Shown piece after piece: positions 39,604 to 49,005 of a stretch of 64,000 bases of DNA (positions are counted from its first letter, which is position 1; each line of letters begins with the position of its first letter). Under the pieces are notes generated by a model. It did not search any database. It was not told the DNA's origin and saw only the letters and a list, made by a program, of their open reading frames with translations. The DNA is from Billgrantia gudaonensis (GTDB lineage Bacteria; Pseudomonadota; Gammaproteobacteria; Pseudomonadales; Halomonadaceae). The stretch covers positions 248,001 through 312,000 of the forward strand of contig NZ_FNES01000002.1 of NCBI RefSeq assembly GCF_900100195.1. Direction: 5' to 3'. The position numbers were made by a program, and so were the translations under genes.

Positions 39604-39795
39604 TCAGCCCGTCTGGAGTGCACGCCGACGACCGATACGTTCCCACGCCTTCTCATGAAAGAAGTAGGCCACGGTGTTCGCCGCGGGTTCTATCAGGGCG
39701 ACCATGCCGCCGAGCACCCAGCTGCCGGTGAGCAGGTAAGTGACGCTGAAGGCCACGCAGAAGTGCACGAGGGCGAAGGTGGCGGTCTTCTTCAC
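39604..39795 (-). CDS. DUF2061 small membrane protein, GTG start
   Basis: A 63-aa membrane protein whose sequence KKTATFALVHFCVAFSVTYL with LTGSWVLGGMVALIEPAAN and a C-terminal FFHEKAWERI matches DUF2061. The family normally begins with MKKT, which fits the GTG at 39795, seven bases after GGAG. Longer in-frame readings (to 40149) add unrelated sequence and would overlap the LysR gene. Two transmembrane helices. Function unknown. Confidence 0.78.
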   Translation of the reverse strand: MKKTATFALVHFCVAFSVTYLLTGSWVLGGMVALIEPAANTVAYFFHEKAWERIGRRRALQTG

Positions 39796-39928
39796 GGCAT
39801 AGCTCCAGGAGTGAGAATCATGTGCATAGCCTAGAACGGCATGGGCGATGATTGAAACGGATTGCCTGGATGGTTTCGATAGCTTCATACAATGGTTATG
39901 CCAGGCTTCCCGCTCGTCGATGAGCGGG

Positions 39929-40843
39929 TCAGACCAAGGCCTCCCGTGGCTGCCACTCTCCGGGCGCGGCCTTGCGCAAGAATTCGAGCAAAGCGGTGAC
40001 GCGGCGTGGCCGCTGGCCATAGGGGTAGAGCAGGGTGACCGGTAACGGCTCCGGCTGCCAAGCCGGCAGGCAGGGGGTGAGTTCGCCGGGATGGTGCTTC
40101 TCGCGGGCAGCCACCAGCCAATCCGGCAGCATGCCGATTCCACGGCCATGGGCGATGGGGTCCATGTGCAGTACCGGCATGTCGACCCGTAGTCGTGAGC
40201 ACGGCGGACGAAACTGGAAACATCCCTGCGTGGCGTGATGCAGGGTCAGGCCCTCGTGGGTAGTGCCCAGCAAGTCGATCCAGGCGTGGTGGGCCAGTTC
40301 GCGGGGGTGTCGGGGTGCACCGTGATGCGCGAGATAGTCGGGATTGGCATAAAGCCGCCGCGTCAGCCGGCCCAGCGACTCCTGCTTGAGCCCCGAGGCC
40401 GGCAGCTCGCCCACCCATACGTGCACGCAGTGGCTGTCCGGCGCGTTGGGCGCATGCCCTCGGGTGTGCAGGGTCAGCTCCACATCCGGATGGCGGGTCA
40501 GAAAAGCGTCGATCACCGGGGCTGCCCAGCTACGCGCCAGGGTAGAGTGGACCTCGAGGGTCAGGCGTCCGCTGATCGCCTCGGAGAGTTCGGCCAGCGC
40601 CTCGCGGCTTCGGTTGGCCAGGGCCAGCATCTCCTGGCAGTAGTCGTGAAACAGCAGTCCCGCTTCGGTGGGAATCAGCCGATTGGCCTGGCGGCGCAGC
40701 AGGGGCTGGCCCAGCCGCGCTTCCAGCTGGCTGATGCGCCGGCTCAGTGTCGATTTGGCCAGTCCCTGCTCTTGTGCGCTGCGCGTCAGGCTGCCGGTGG
40801 CCATCACCGCATCGAAGGCGGCCAGTTCGTCGAAGTCGTGCAT
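39929..40843 (-). CDS. LysR-family transcriptional regulator
   Basis: A 304-aa LysR regulator. The start at 40843 (MHDFDELAAFDAVMATGS) gives the normal position of the winged helix (TRSAQEQGLAKSTLSRRISQLE in two overlapping parts); an in-frame ATG at 40876 adds 11 residues. The effector domain follows (RLTLEVHSTLARSW onward). The gene is divergent from the TonB receptor with a 304-base gap (40844-41147) that also contains a Fur-like site. Its target genes are unknown. Confidence 0.85.
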   Translation of the reverse strand: MHDFDELAAFDAVMATGSLTRSAQEQGLAKSTLSRRISQLEARLGQPLLRRQANRLIPTEAGLLFHDYCQEMLALANRSREALAELSEAISGRLTLEVHSTLARSWAAPVIDAFLTRHPDVELTLHTRGHAPNAPDSHCVHVWVGELPASGLKQESLGRLTRRLYANPDYLAHHGAPRHPRELAHHAWIDLLGTTHEGLTLHHATQGCFQFRPPCSRLRVDMPVLHMDPIAHGRGIGMLPDWLVAAREKHHPGELTPCLPAWQPEPLPVTLLYPYGQRPRRVTALLEFLRKAAPGEWQPREALV

Positions 40844-41081
40844 AGGGAGTGACCCAGGAAGAAACGACAGGCGCATTCTGCCAGCAAAGCGAGAAGATGA
40901 AAATTCTTTGCTGTTGTCGTCGAGTTTCGTTCGCTTCTCTATGCGGTGGCGATGCTCCAGCCGCTATCTAGAGAAGAAAGCTACCGCAAACCGTGCGTCG
41001 TCGATATTGCCGAGTCGGCGGCGCTGCGGTCGTTGCGAAATCCTGGATGGCCCGTTCCGGCCGGTTCGTTCGGTTTCATGA

Positions 41082-41100
41082 GATAATGATATGGATTCGC
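41082..41100 (+). promoter_or_regulatory. Fur-like box upstream of the catecholate receptor gene
   Basis: GATAATGATATGGATTCGC matches 14 of 19 positions of the classical Fur box, with a perfect left half, 47 bases before the receptor start. It predicts iron-repressed expression. Confidence 0.65.
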
Positions 41101-41147
41101 ATTAACAGCGAAGCCGGATCATTTCAGTGGAACCGAAGGAGAACGTC

Positions 41148-43136
41148 ATGCGCCTACCCATGAATCGGACGGTGCTGGCCGGAGGGCTCGCCTTGCTGGC
41201 TGGGGGGCCAGCCTTTGGCCAGCAGACGCAACAACTCAGCGATGTCGTCGTCACCGCCGCCGGTTTCGAGCAGCAGACGAAGAATGCCCCTGCCTCGATC
41301 AGCGTGATCGCTCGCGAGCAACTGGAAGACCGCCACTATCGAGACGTGACGGATGCGCTGCGCGACGTGCCGGGCGTCATCGTCACCGGCGGTGGATCGG
41401 GCGACAATGGTTACGATATCAGCATTCGCGGCATGCCGGCCCAGTACACCCTGATTCTGGTGGACGGCAAGCCGCGCAGCAGTCGGGAATCACGCCCCAA
41501 CGGCAGCGCCGGCTTCGAGCAGGACTGGCTGCCGCCGCTGCAGGCCATCGAGCGCATCGAGGTCGTGCGTGGCCCCATGTCGACGCTCTACGGCTCCGAT
41601 GCCATCGGCGGGGTGATCAACGTCATCACGCGCAAGGTGGCACGGGAATGGCACGGCAGCGTTCAGCTCGACAGCGTGCTTCAGGATGACAGCCGCTCAG
41701 GCGACAGTCGTCAGGGCAACGTCTACCTCAGCGGTCCTCTCGTCGAGGACCTGCTGGGCCTGCAGGTCTATGGTCGCGCCTCCGAGCGTGACGAGGACGA
41801 CATCATCAATGGCTACGAAGAAAAGAGCCTGCAGAGCCTCACCGCGCGACTGTCGCTGACGCCTGGCGAGAATCATGATTTCGCCCTGGAGGCGGGGCGG
41901 ACCGACCAGGAACGCACTTCGCTGATGGGGCACTCGGCGCCCAGTGAGGGCTGCCGCGGCGGCTGCTCGGACAGTTTCAGCGAGCATTACCGCGAGCATG
42001 CGTCGTTATCGCATACCGGTCGTTGGGGGATCGGCACCAGCGAGAGCTTCGTTCAGCGTGAGGCTACCAAGAACGAGGCCCGTGACATGAAAATCACCAA
42101 TACCACGGCCAAGTCCAGCCTGGTTCTGCCACTGAGGGAGCACATGCTCACCCTGGGGGTTAGCTACGAGGAAGAGGCCCTGGACGATGCGACCTCCAAC
42201 CAGATATCCGACCGGACGCACGTCGAGAACAGCCAGTGGGCGTTGTTCGTCGAGGATGAATGGTGGTTGACCGACGACTGGGCGCTGACCGGCGGCGTGC
42301 GCCTGGACGACGACGAGAACTACGGTAGCCATGTCAGCCCGAGGCTCTACAGCGTCTGGAACCTGGCCCCGGAGTGGACCCTCAAGGGGGGTGTCTCCAC
42401 CGGCTACCGCTCGCCCAACCTGCGCGAAATGACGTCTGATTGGGGCGCCATCAGCCGCGGTGGTACTACCTATGGAAACCCCGACCTCGAACCCGAGACC
42501 TCGCTGAACAAGGAACTCTCGCTGCTCTACAGTGCGGCCAATGGTTTCAGCGGCAGTCTGACCGTATTCCACAACGACTTCGAGGACAAGATCACACGGT
42601 TGCCATGCCTATCGGTAGGGATGTCGGCAGCAGAGTGCCCTCCGGAGACGCAGTACGATCTCGATGAGAACGGCAATCTCAATACGAATACGCGAGTCAA
42701 CGTCGATGAAGCGGTGACCCAGGGCGTCGAGCTCTCGCTGACCGCACCGCTGAGCGACGCCCTGGCACTGACCGGCAGCTATACCTACACCGACTCCGAG
42801 CAGAAGAGCGGCGAGTATGAGGGCGAACCCTTGACCCAACTGCCCGAGCACCAGGTGTCGGCCTCCCTGGACTGGAGTATCAACGACAAGCTCTCCCAGT
42901 GGACGAAAGTGACCTACCGCGGCAAAGAGAGCCAGCCCACTACCGGCCCCTCCCAGAGCAGCATCGTGGCGCCGTCCTATACCTTCGTGGATGCCGGGGT
43001 CGGCTACCAGTTGACTCCCCAGGCCAAGGTCAACGTCGGTATCTACAACCTCTTCGATGAAGACATTACCTATGACGAGTACGGCTATGTCGAAGATGGC
43101 CGCCGTCTGTGGCTGGGGCTGCAGGTGGACTTCTGA
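41148..43136 (+). CDS. TonB-dependent catecholate-type siderophore receptor
   Basis: Outer-membrane receptor of 662 aa. A signal peptide ends near residue 24 (AFG). The TonB box region is LSDVVVTAAG; the plug domain contains DVTDALRDVPGVIVTGGG, ISIRGMPAQYTLILVDG and VVRGPMSTLYGSDAIGGVIN (FepA/CirA-like), and the barrel ends in Phe (GLQVDF). The start at 41148 has AGGAG six bases upstream; a GTG at 41127 is less likely. It stands before a siderophore ABC transporter on the same strand. The siderophore identity (catecholate) is an inference. Confidence 0.88.
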   Translation: MRLPMNRTVLAGGLALLAGGPAFGQQTQQLSDVVVTAAGFEQQTKNAPASISVIAREQLEDRHYRDVTDALRDVPGVIVTGGGSGDNGYDISIRGMPAQYTLILVDGKPRSSRESRPNGSAGFEQDWLPPLQAIERIEVVRGPMSTLYGSDAIGGVINVITRKVAREWHGSVQLDSVLQDDSRSGDSRQGNVYLSGPLVEDLLGLQVYGRASERDEDDIINGYEEKSLQSLTARLSLTPGENHDFALEAGRTDQERTSLMGHSAPSEGCRGGCSDSFSEHYREHASLSHTGRWGIGTSESFVQREATKNEARDMKITNTTAKSSLVLPLREHMLTLGVSYEEEALDDATSNQISDRTHVENSQWALFVEDEWWLTDDWALTGGVRLDDDENYGSHVSPRLYSVWNLAPEWTLKGGVSTGYRSPNLREMTSDWGAISRGGTTYGNPDLEPETSLNKELSLLYSAANGFSGSLTVFHNDFEDKITRLPCLSVGMSAAECPPETQYDLDENGNLNTNTRVNVDEAVTQGVELSLTAPLSDALALTGSYTYTDSEQKSGEYEGEPLTQLPEHQVSASLDWSINDKLSQWTKVTYRGKESQPTTGPSQSSIVAPSYTFVDAGVGYQLTPQAKVNVGIYNLFDEDITYDEYGYVEDGRRLWLGLQVDF

Positions 43137-43209
43137 GGTCGGCTGACTCGATGGCGAACCGCGTTCAGGATTGTCGAACCAGCCGTTGCCCGACGGAATG
43201 GATGCGAGT

Positions 43210-43228
43210 GATCCTGAGATTCATTATC
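43210..43228 (+). promoter_or_regulatory. Fur-like box upstream of the siderophore ABC operon
   Basis: GATCCTGAGATTCATTATC matches 15 of 19 positions of the Fur consensus, with an almost perfect right half (TCATTATC), 58 bases before the binding-protein start. The ABC operon can thus be iron-regulated apart from the receptor gene. Confidence 0.7.
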
Positions 43229-43286
43229 ATCGTCAACATCCGGGTTCGCACTCTGCGTGCGCACCCACGAATTGGAAGGAGACTCC

Positions 43287-44225
43287 ATGTTCGCGTCGCT
43301 TTTCCGGCCCCAGCGCCATGCCGCTGCCGGTTTCGCTGCCATGCTCGCTCTGGCAGCTGGCTCGGCTCAGGCTGCCAGCGTGGCGACTGCCAACGGTGAG
43401 ATCGAAGTGCCTGACGCTCCCGAGCGCGTCGTCACCCTCTACGAAGGGGCTCTGGATGCCGCCCTGGCGGCCGGCGTCACCCCGCGTGGCGCGGTGTCCA
43501 CCCGCGGCGGCGATGGCGTGGCCCGCTACATCGAGACGCATCTCGACGGCGAGCGTCCGGCCATCGTCGGCGTGGTGCGCGAGATCAACCTCGAGGCGGT
43601 GCTGGCCGAGCGCCCCGACCTGATTCTTGCCGCGCCGCGGCTCGCCGACGAGCAGTACGTTCTGCTGTCCAGGATCGCCCCCACCGTGGTGCCCGAGTCC
43701 CGCGAGGTCGCACCGGACAACTGGAAGGCCGAGGCTCGGCTCTACGGCGCGGCGTTGGGGCGCGAGGCCGAGCTGGAGGCGGCCATCGGCGAGGTCGAGG
43801 CGCGCGCAGCCGAGCTGGCCGAGGCCCTGAGCGATGCCGAGGTGGGTGGCACGGCCAACCTGGTTCGCTGGATGCCCCAGGGGCCGCTGGTGATGTCCGA
43901 TTCGCTCTTCTCGACCGGGCTGTTGGCGGAAGTGGGCCTCGACGTGGACGATGCCGGTCTACTCAACGGTCGTGGCGTGCACAGCGATCCGCTGAGTCTG
44001 GAGAATCTCTCGCAGTTGGAAGGTGACTGGCTATTCCTGGCAACGCTCAACGAGGAGGGCGATGAGGCACTCGCCGCCGCTGAGGAGTCCCCGGCGTTCG
44101 CTCGTCTGCCGGTGGTGAAGAACGGCCAGGTGGTGCCGGTCGACGGCCAACTGTGGACCAGCGCCAACGGCCCGCTGGCCGCCCAGGCGATACTCGACGA
44201 TATCGAAGCGGCCCTGCTGCCTTGA
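43287..44225 (+). CDS. Siderophore ABC transporter substrate-binding protein
   Basis: Periplasmic binding protein of 312 aa, FepB/FecB-like fold. AAGGAG precedes the ATG at 43287. The signal peptide is clear (AAGFAAMLALAAGSAQA, cleavage near residue 27). Fold landmarks are APERVVTLYEGALDAALAAG in the first lobe, REINLEAVLAERPDLILAA and a C-terminal lobe ending ANGPLAAQAILDDIEAALLP. It hands ferric siderophore to the two permeases that follow; its stop overlaps the first permease start. Confidence 0.86.
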   Translation: MFASLFRPQRHAAAGFAAMLALAAGSAQAASVATANGEIEVPDAPERVVTLYEGALDAALAAGVTPRGAVSTRGGDGVARYIETHLDGERPAIVGVVREINLEAVLAERPDLILAAPRLADEQYVLLSRIAPTVVPESREVAPDNWKAEARLYGAALGREAELEAAIGEVEARAAELAEALSDAEVGGTANLVRWMPQGPLVMSDSLFSTGLLAEVGLDVDDAGLLNGRGVHSDPLSLENLSQLEGDWLFLATLNEEGDEALAAAEESPAFARLPVVKNGQVVPVDGQLWTSANGPLAAQAILDDIEAALLP

Positions 44226-45253
44226 TGGTCGACATCGTCGCTGCGAGACACTCGCCCCGCCGACCGGCGGGGCGGGTGCGTGCGATGCTGGTCCTCGTGC
44301 TGCTGGTGGCACTCGCCGCTCTCGCCAGCCTGCTGCTGGGTGCCGGTGAGGTGGGGCCGGAACGCGCCTTGGCGGCGCTTGCGGGCCACGGCGATGCAGA
44401 GGCTCGCTTCGTGGTGGCATCGCTGCGCGGCCCGCGCACCCTGGTAGGCATGGCGGTCGGGCTCGCGCTGGGCGTGGCCGGGGCCTTGCTGCAGGCGGTG
44501 TCGCGCAATCCTTTGGCCGAGCCGGGACTGCTCGGGGTCAGTGCCGGTGCCGCCTTCGCGGTGGCCGTGGCGCTGTGGCTGGGGGCCAGTGCGGCGACCC
44601 TGCGCATCGCCGTGGCACAGGTCGGCGCGCTGGCGGGCTGTCTGGCGGTGCTCGCCGTGGTGCGCGTGCGCGGCATGGGCCGCGACCCCGTGCGCTTGGT
44701 GCTGGCTGGCGCCGCCTTCTCGGCGCTGCTCGGCTCGCTCACCTCGCTGCTGCTGCTGTTCGACCAGCGCAGCGCCGACGAAATCCGCTTTTGGGTGGTG
44801 GGCAGCCTGGCCGGCCGGCGTCTGGACGACCTGCTGGCGGTGCTGCCCAGCCTAGCCGTGGCGTTGACCATCACGGTGCTGGTGGCGCGCCCCCTGGCGG
44901 CTCTGGCACTGGGTGAGCGGGTCGCCTCGGGGCTGGGACACCGCCCGGGCCGAGTGCGTCTGTTGGTGATCGTCGTCGTGGCGCTGCTGGTGGGGGCGGC
45001 CACGGCCATTGCCGGGCCCATCGCCTTCGTCGGCCTGGTGGTGCCCTTCGCCGCCCGGGCCCTGGCCGGCCCCGACATCCGTCGCACCCTGTGGCTGTGC
45101 CTGCCGCTGGGGCCGCTGATGGTGCTGGTGGCGGACGTCATCTCACGGCTGGTGGTGGCCCCCTCTGAGCTACCCATCGGTGTGCTCACCGCCCTGGTCG
45201 GCGCCCCGGTGCTGGTGGCCGTGGTGCGGGCGCGCCGTCTGCCAACCCTCTAG
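44225..45253 (+). CDS. FecCD-family siderophore ABC permease 1
   Basis: A 342-aa inner-membrane permease with about nine to ten helices. The family motif RGPRTLVGMAVGLALGVAGA followed by LLQAVSRNPLAEPGLLGVSA is clear, as are AGPIAFVGLVVPFAARALAG and a C-terminal ELPIGVLTALVGAPVLVAVV. The start at 44225 shares one base with the previous stop (TGATG). It forms a heterodimer with the next gene product. Confidence 0.9.
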   Translation: MVDIVAARHSPRRPAGRVRAMLVLVLLVALAALASLLLGAGEVGPERALAALAGHGDAEARFVVASLRGPRTLVGMAVGLALGVAGALLQAVSRNPLAEPGLLGVSAGAAFAVAVALWLGASAATLRIAVAQVGALAGCLAVLAVVRVRGMGRDPVRLVLAGAAFSALLGSLTSLLLLFDQRSADEIRFWVVGSLAGRRLDDLLAVLPSLAVALTITVLVARPLAALALGERVASGLGHRPGRVRLLVIVVVALLVGAATAIAGPIAFVGLVVPFAARALAGPDIRRTLWLCLPLGPLMVLVADVISRLVVAPSELPIGVLTALVGAPVLVAVVRARRLPTL

Positions 45254-45266
45254 GTTGGGAGCTGCC

Positions 45267-46364
45267 ATGTCGGACACGTCTCTAGCCCCGGTTCGCCGCG
45301 CTATGCCTGGCCACGCTGCCTGCGTGTCGCCGCCCCCCGGTCGCTGGCGATTGTCGACGGGACGTTACAGCCTGCTGGTGGAGCGCCGTGCACTGGTCGT
45401 GGGCCTGTTGCTGTTGGCAGCCTTGGTGGCGGCGTCGCTGGCCTACCTGGCGTTGGGCAGCGAGCGACTCGCTCTGGGAGGGGTGGTACGCGCGCTGGCC
45501 GGCGAGGGGGATCCGATCGCCCTGTTTCTGATCCACGAGCTGCGTCTGCCGCGGCTGGCGGCGGCCTGGCTGACCGGTGCCGCCTTCGCCCTGGCCGGCT
45601 GCCTGATGCAGACGCTGGCGCGCAACCGCCTGGCCACGCCCGGCATCATCGGCATCGACAACGGTGCCACCGCCTTCGCCGTGGCCTCCGTGGTGGGGCT
45701 CGGCGTGTCGTTGGCGCCGCCCGCCATGGCGCTGGCGGGCGGCGCCACCGCGGCGGCCATCACCTTCGGGTTGGCCAGCGGCGGCGACACTCGGGGCTAC
45801 CGCTTCATCGTTGCCGGCATCGGCATCGGCGCGGTGTTCGGCGCCGTCACCCAGCTGCTGCTGGCGCGGGTGGACATCGACACCGCCAATGCCGCCTACC
45901 CCTGGACGGTGGGCAGCCTGAACGCTCGCTCGGGCAATGCCGTGGCGGTGCTGGCCACCGGTTTTGCAGCGGGACTGCCGCTGGCCCTCGTCCTGGCCCG
46001 CTCGCTGACCCTGATGCGCTTCTCCGATGCCGTATCCCGCGGCCTCGGGGTGCGGCTCAAGCGGCGTCGCTGGCAGGTGCTCACGCTCTCGGTGCTGATC
46101 ACCGCGCTGGCCGTGGCGGTGGCCGGGCCGGTGGGCATGGTGGGGCTGATCGGCCCGGAGATCGCCCGCTCGCTGTCGTCGCCGCGCGGCGTGCCGCTGC
46201 TCGCCTCGGCCCTGGCCGGCGCCCTGGTGATGGTGCTGGCCGACCTCGCCGGGCGGCTGCTGCTGGCACCCATCGAGCTGCCGGTGGGCCTCGTCACCGC
46301 GGTGGTCGGTGGTCCCTGGCTGCTGTGGATACTGATTCGTCCCGCCTGCAGGAGTGCGTCATGA
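45267..46364 (+). CDS. FecCD-family siderophore ABC permease 2
   Basis: A 365-aa permease, the second half of the membrane channel. Motifs are RLPRLAAAWLTGAAFALAGC, LMQTLARNRLATPGIIGIDN, AGPVGMVGLIGPEIARSL and ELPVGLVTAVVGGPWLLWIL. The N-terminus carries about 45 residues before the first helix. I start it at 45267 (MSDTSLAPVRR) rather than the upstream ATG, which overlaps permease 1 in another frame. It overlaps the ATPase gene by 4 bases. Confidence 0.9.
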   Translation: MSDTSLAPVRRAMPGHAACVSPPPGRWRLSTGRYSLLVERRALVVGLLLLAALVAASLAYLALGSERLALGGVVRALAGEGDPIALFLIHELRLPRLAAAWLTGAAFALAGCLMQTLARNRLATPGIIGIDNGATAFAVASVVGLGVSLAPPAMALAGGATAAAITFGLASGGDTRGYRFIVAGIGIGAVFGAVTQLLLARVDIDTANAAYPWTVGSLNARSGNAVAVLATGFAAGLPLALVLARSLTLMRFSDAVSRGLGVRLKRRRWQVLTLSVLITALAVAVAGPVGMVGLIGPEIARSLSSPRGVPLLASALAGALVMVLADLAGRLLLAPIELPVGLVTAVVGGPWLLWILIRPACRSAS

Positions 46365-47200
46365 CGTCCGACGAGCCTTCCGCTGCGCTGAGCGCATGCG
46401 ACCTCACACTGGCCTACGGCCGAACCCCGGTGATCGACGGCCTGGAGCTGAGCCTGCCCCGTGGCCAGGTTACCGCCATCGTCGGCCCCAACGGCTGCGG
46501 CAAGTCGACCCTGCTGGCGGGTCTGGCACGGCTGCATGCTCCGCAGGCCGGCGCGGTACTGCTCGATGGCCGTGACATACAGCGGCTGCCGGCGCGCGAG
46601 CTGGCCCGGCGCCTGGCGCTGCTGCCCCAGGAGGCGAGCGCTCCGGAGGGGCTCACCGTGGGCGACCTGGTACGCTTCGGCCGCCAGCCGCATCAGGGCT
46701 GGCTACGCCAGTGGTCCGCCGACGACCAGCGGGCGGTGGAGCACGCCCTGGCCGCAGCCGGGCTCGAGCCCCTGGCCGAGCGTGCGTTGGACACCCTCTC
46801 CGGTGGGCAGCGTCAACGTGCCTGGATCGCCATGACCATCGCTCAGCAGACCCCGCTGCTGCTGCTCGACGAGCCCACCTCGGCGCTGGATCTGGGCCAT
46901 CAGGTCGAGGTCTTCGACCTGGTGCGAAGGCTGGCTGCGGTGGGGCGCACGGTGGTGATGGTGCTGCACGACCTCACCAGCGCCAGCCGCTATGCCGATC
47001 ATCTGCTGGCCCTGTACGAAGGGCGGCTGGTGGCCGCGGGGCCGCCGCGGGAGGTGGTGACGGAGGCGCTGGTACGGCGGCTCTACGGCATCGACTGCAC
47101 TCTGGTGCGCGACCCGGTCAGCGGTGCACCGCTGCTTGCCGACCTGCGGCGCGCCGGGACCGGTCATCGGGAGACAGGCAGGCGGCATAGTCGGGCGTGA
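46361..47200 (+). CDS. Siderophore ABC transporter ATP-binding protein
   Basis: A 279-aa ATPase of the FepC/FecE family. Walker A is GPNGCGKST, the signature is LSGGQRQRAWIAM, Walker B is LLLLDEPTSALDLG and the switch His is in MVLHDLTSA. AGGAG lies six bases before the ATG at 46361. Its last 83 bases overlap the 3' end of hmuV, which runs the other way; the overlap covers the variable C-terminal tails of both proteins. Confidence 0.93.
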   Translation: MTSDEPSAALSACDLTLAYGRTPVIDGLELSLPRGQVTAIVGPNGCGKSTLLAGLARLHAPQAGAVLLDGRDIQRLPARELARRLALLPQEASAPEGLTVGDLVRFGRQPHQGWLRQWSADDQRAVEHALAAAGLEPLAERALDTLSGGQRQRAWIAMTIAQQTPLLLLDEPTSALDLGHQVEVFDLVRRLAAVGRTVVMVLHDLTSASRYADHLLALYEGRLVAAGPPREVVTEALVRRLYGIDCTLVRDPVSGAPLLADLRRAGTGHRETGRRHSRA

Positions 47201-47951
47201 CGGCCAGGGTGTCGCCCAGATCGCGGACCGAGATCGGCATGTCGTACAGCTCGCTGAGACGCCGGTGCGTCAGTACCTGGCGCGCTGGGCCTTCGTCGAG
47301 GATGCGGCCATCCTTGAGCAGCAGCAGACGGTCCGCCACGCTGGCGGCCAAAGTAGGGTCATGCAGGATGGCCAATACGCCGACACCTTCCCGGCAGGCC
47401 TGGCGTGCCGCCTTGAGCACCGTCATCTGGTGACGCAGGTCGAGGCTGGCCGTCGGCTCGTCGATCAGCAGGTAGCGGCCGCCGCCCAGCGCCTGCCCCG
47501 CCCACAGCTGTGCCAAGACGCGCGCCATGTGCGTGCGCAGCCGTTCGCCTCCCGAGAGCGAGGGTACCCGGCGCGTCGCCAGAGGGTGGAGGTCCAGACG
47601 CTGCATGGCCGTGTCGACGACGCCATCGGCCCGCCGGGCAGCCAGCTCGCGCGGAATGCCCAGGCGGATCAGTTCGGCGACGCGAAAGGGAGCGTCGATG
47701 CTCGGGGTCTGTTCGAGCACGGCGCGTCGCATGGCCAACTGGCCAGGCGCCAGGCTCGAAGGCACGAGGCCGTCCATTCGCAGAAAGCCTTCTGGACGCT
47801 GGGCGCCGCTGAGGCAGTGCATGAGCGTGGACTTGCCGGCGCCGTTCGGTCCCAGCACGGCCACGAACTCGCCCGGAGCCAGCTGCAGGCTGACGTCGTC
47901 GAGTAGAGCCCGGTCGTCGACGACCAGGCGAAGGCCCCGCGCGTCAAGCAT
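47118..47951 (-). CDS. hmuV: Heme ABC transporter ATP-binding protein
   Basis: A 277-aa ATPase energising heme import. Walker A is GPNGAGKST, the signature LSGGERLRTHMARVLAQL, Walker B RYLLIDEPTASLDLRHQ (a segment typical of HmuV) and the switch His in AILHDPTLAA. Its start lies 8 bases inside hmuU, giving an hmuT-hmuU-hmuV order. The C-terminal tail, ending near RAAGRQAAVHR, is inside the oppositely directed siderophore ATPase gene. Confidence 0.92.
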   Translation of the reverse strand: MLDARGLRLVVDDRALLDDVSLQLAPGEFVAVLGPNGAGKSTLMHCLSGAQRPEGFLRMDGLVPSSLAPGQLAMRRAVLEQTPSIDAPFRVAELIRLGIPRELAARRADGVVDTAMQRLDLHPLATRRVPSLSGGERLRTHMARVLAQLWAGQALGGGRYLLIDEPTASLDLRHQMTVLKAARQACREGVGVLAILHDPTLAASVADRLLLLKDGRILDEGPARQVLTHRRLSELYDMPISVRDLGDTLAVTPDYAACLSPDDRSRRAAGRQAAVHR

Positions 47952-49005
47952 CCTGCCTCCGATGTCTTCGCGTCAGCAGCCACAGGAAGAAGGGCCCTCC
48001 CAGCAGGCTGGTGGCGATGCCGATCGGTGGCTCCTGCGGCGGGATGGCGAGCCGCACGGCCAGGTCGGCGCCCAGCACCAGGCTCACCCCGAGCAGGGCG
48101 GCGGTGGGCAGCACCCAGCGGTGGCCATGGCCGACCAGCAGCCTGGCCAGGTGGGGGGCCACCAGCCCGATGAAGCCGATGGGCCCGGCCGCTGCCGTGA
48201 CGGCGCCCACGCTCACGGCAGCGGCCAATGCCATGCGTCGCTTGCAGCGTTCGACGTCCAGGCCGGCATGGAAGGCCTGGCGTTCGCCCAGTTGAAACAG
48301 GTCCAGGCCATGGGCATGACGCCAGAACGTCGGTACGCACGCCAGGGTTGCCGCCAGTGCCACCATGACCACGGGCCAACTGGCATGCCCCAGGCCGCCC
48401 ATGTTCCAGAAGGTCAGGTCGCGCAGCGCCTGGTCGTCGGAGACGTAGACCAGCACGCCGATGACGGCGCCGGCGATGGTGTTGATGGCCACGCCGATCA
48501 GGATGAGCGTGGCCATCGAGGTTTCACCGCCGCGTCGGGACAGGGCGAAGACGCAGGCGATGACCAGGCTGCCGCCCAGAAAGGCCGACAGCGGTAGGAG
48601 GAAAGGCTGCACGAAGGCGGGAAGCTCGGCGGTGAAGAGGCCGCCGAGCACGATGACGCCGACCGCTCCCAGTGAGGCCCCGGCGGTGACCCCGATCAAC
48701 CCCGGGTCGGCCAGTGGGTTGCGCAGCACGCCCTGCAGGGCGGTACCGGAAAGGGCCAAGGCCACGCCGACGGCAATGCCCAGCGTCAGGCGCGGCAGGC
48801 GGATCTGCCACAGGATGCCGGCATCCAGCGGCTCGCCACCGCCAAGGAGCACCGCCATCAGCCGAGCGCCGCTGATGGCCACTGGGCCGAGCAGCAGCTC
48901 GGCCATCGCCATCAGGGCGGCGAGAATGGCCAGTCCCGCAAGGATCGCTTGCGGGCGGTGTCGCCCTTCTGCGGCGCGCCGTCGCGACAGCGTGGGCGAT
49001 GTCAT
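47944..49005 (-). CDS. hmuU: Heme ABC transporter permease
   Basis: A 353-aa FecCD-type permease with about ten helices. RLPRLTLGIAVGVALALSGT, ALQGVLRNPLADPGLIGVTA, GPIGFIGLVAPHLARLLVGH and PIGIATSLLGGPFFLWLL are the usual landmarks. The start overlaps the hmuT stop by 4 bases. It moves heme across the inner membrane with HmuV as motor; the heme assignment rests on the hmuV, receptor and hutWX neighbours. Confidence 0.92.
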   Translation of the reverse strand: MTSPTLSRRRAAEGRHRPQAILAGLAILAALMAMAELLLGPVAISGARLMAVLLGGGEPLDAGILWQIRLPRLTLGIAVGVALALSGTALQGVLRNPLADPGLIGVTAGASLGAVGVIVLGGLFTAELPAFVQPFLLPLSAFLGGSLVIACVFALSRRGGETSMATLILIGVAINTIAGAVIGVLVYVSDDQALRDLTFWNMGGLGHASWPVVMVALAATLACVPTFWRHAHGLDLFQLGERQAFHAGLDVERCKRRMALAAAVSVGAVTAAAGPIGFIGLVAPHLARLLVGHGHRWVLPTAALLGVSLVLGADLAVRLAIPPQEPPIGIATSLLGGPFFLWLLTRRHRRQDA

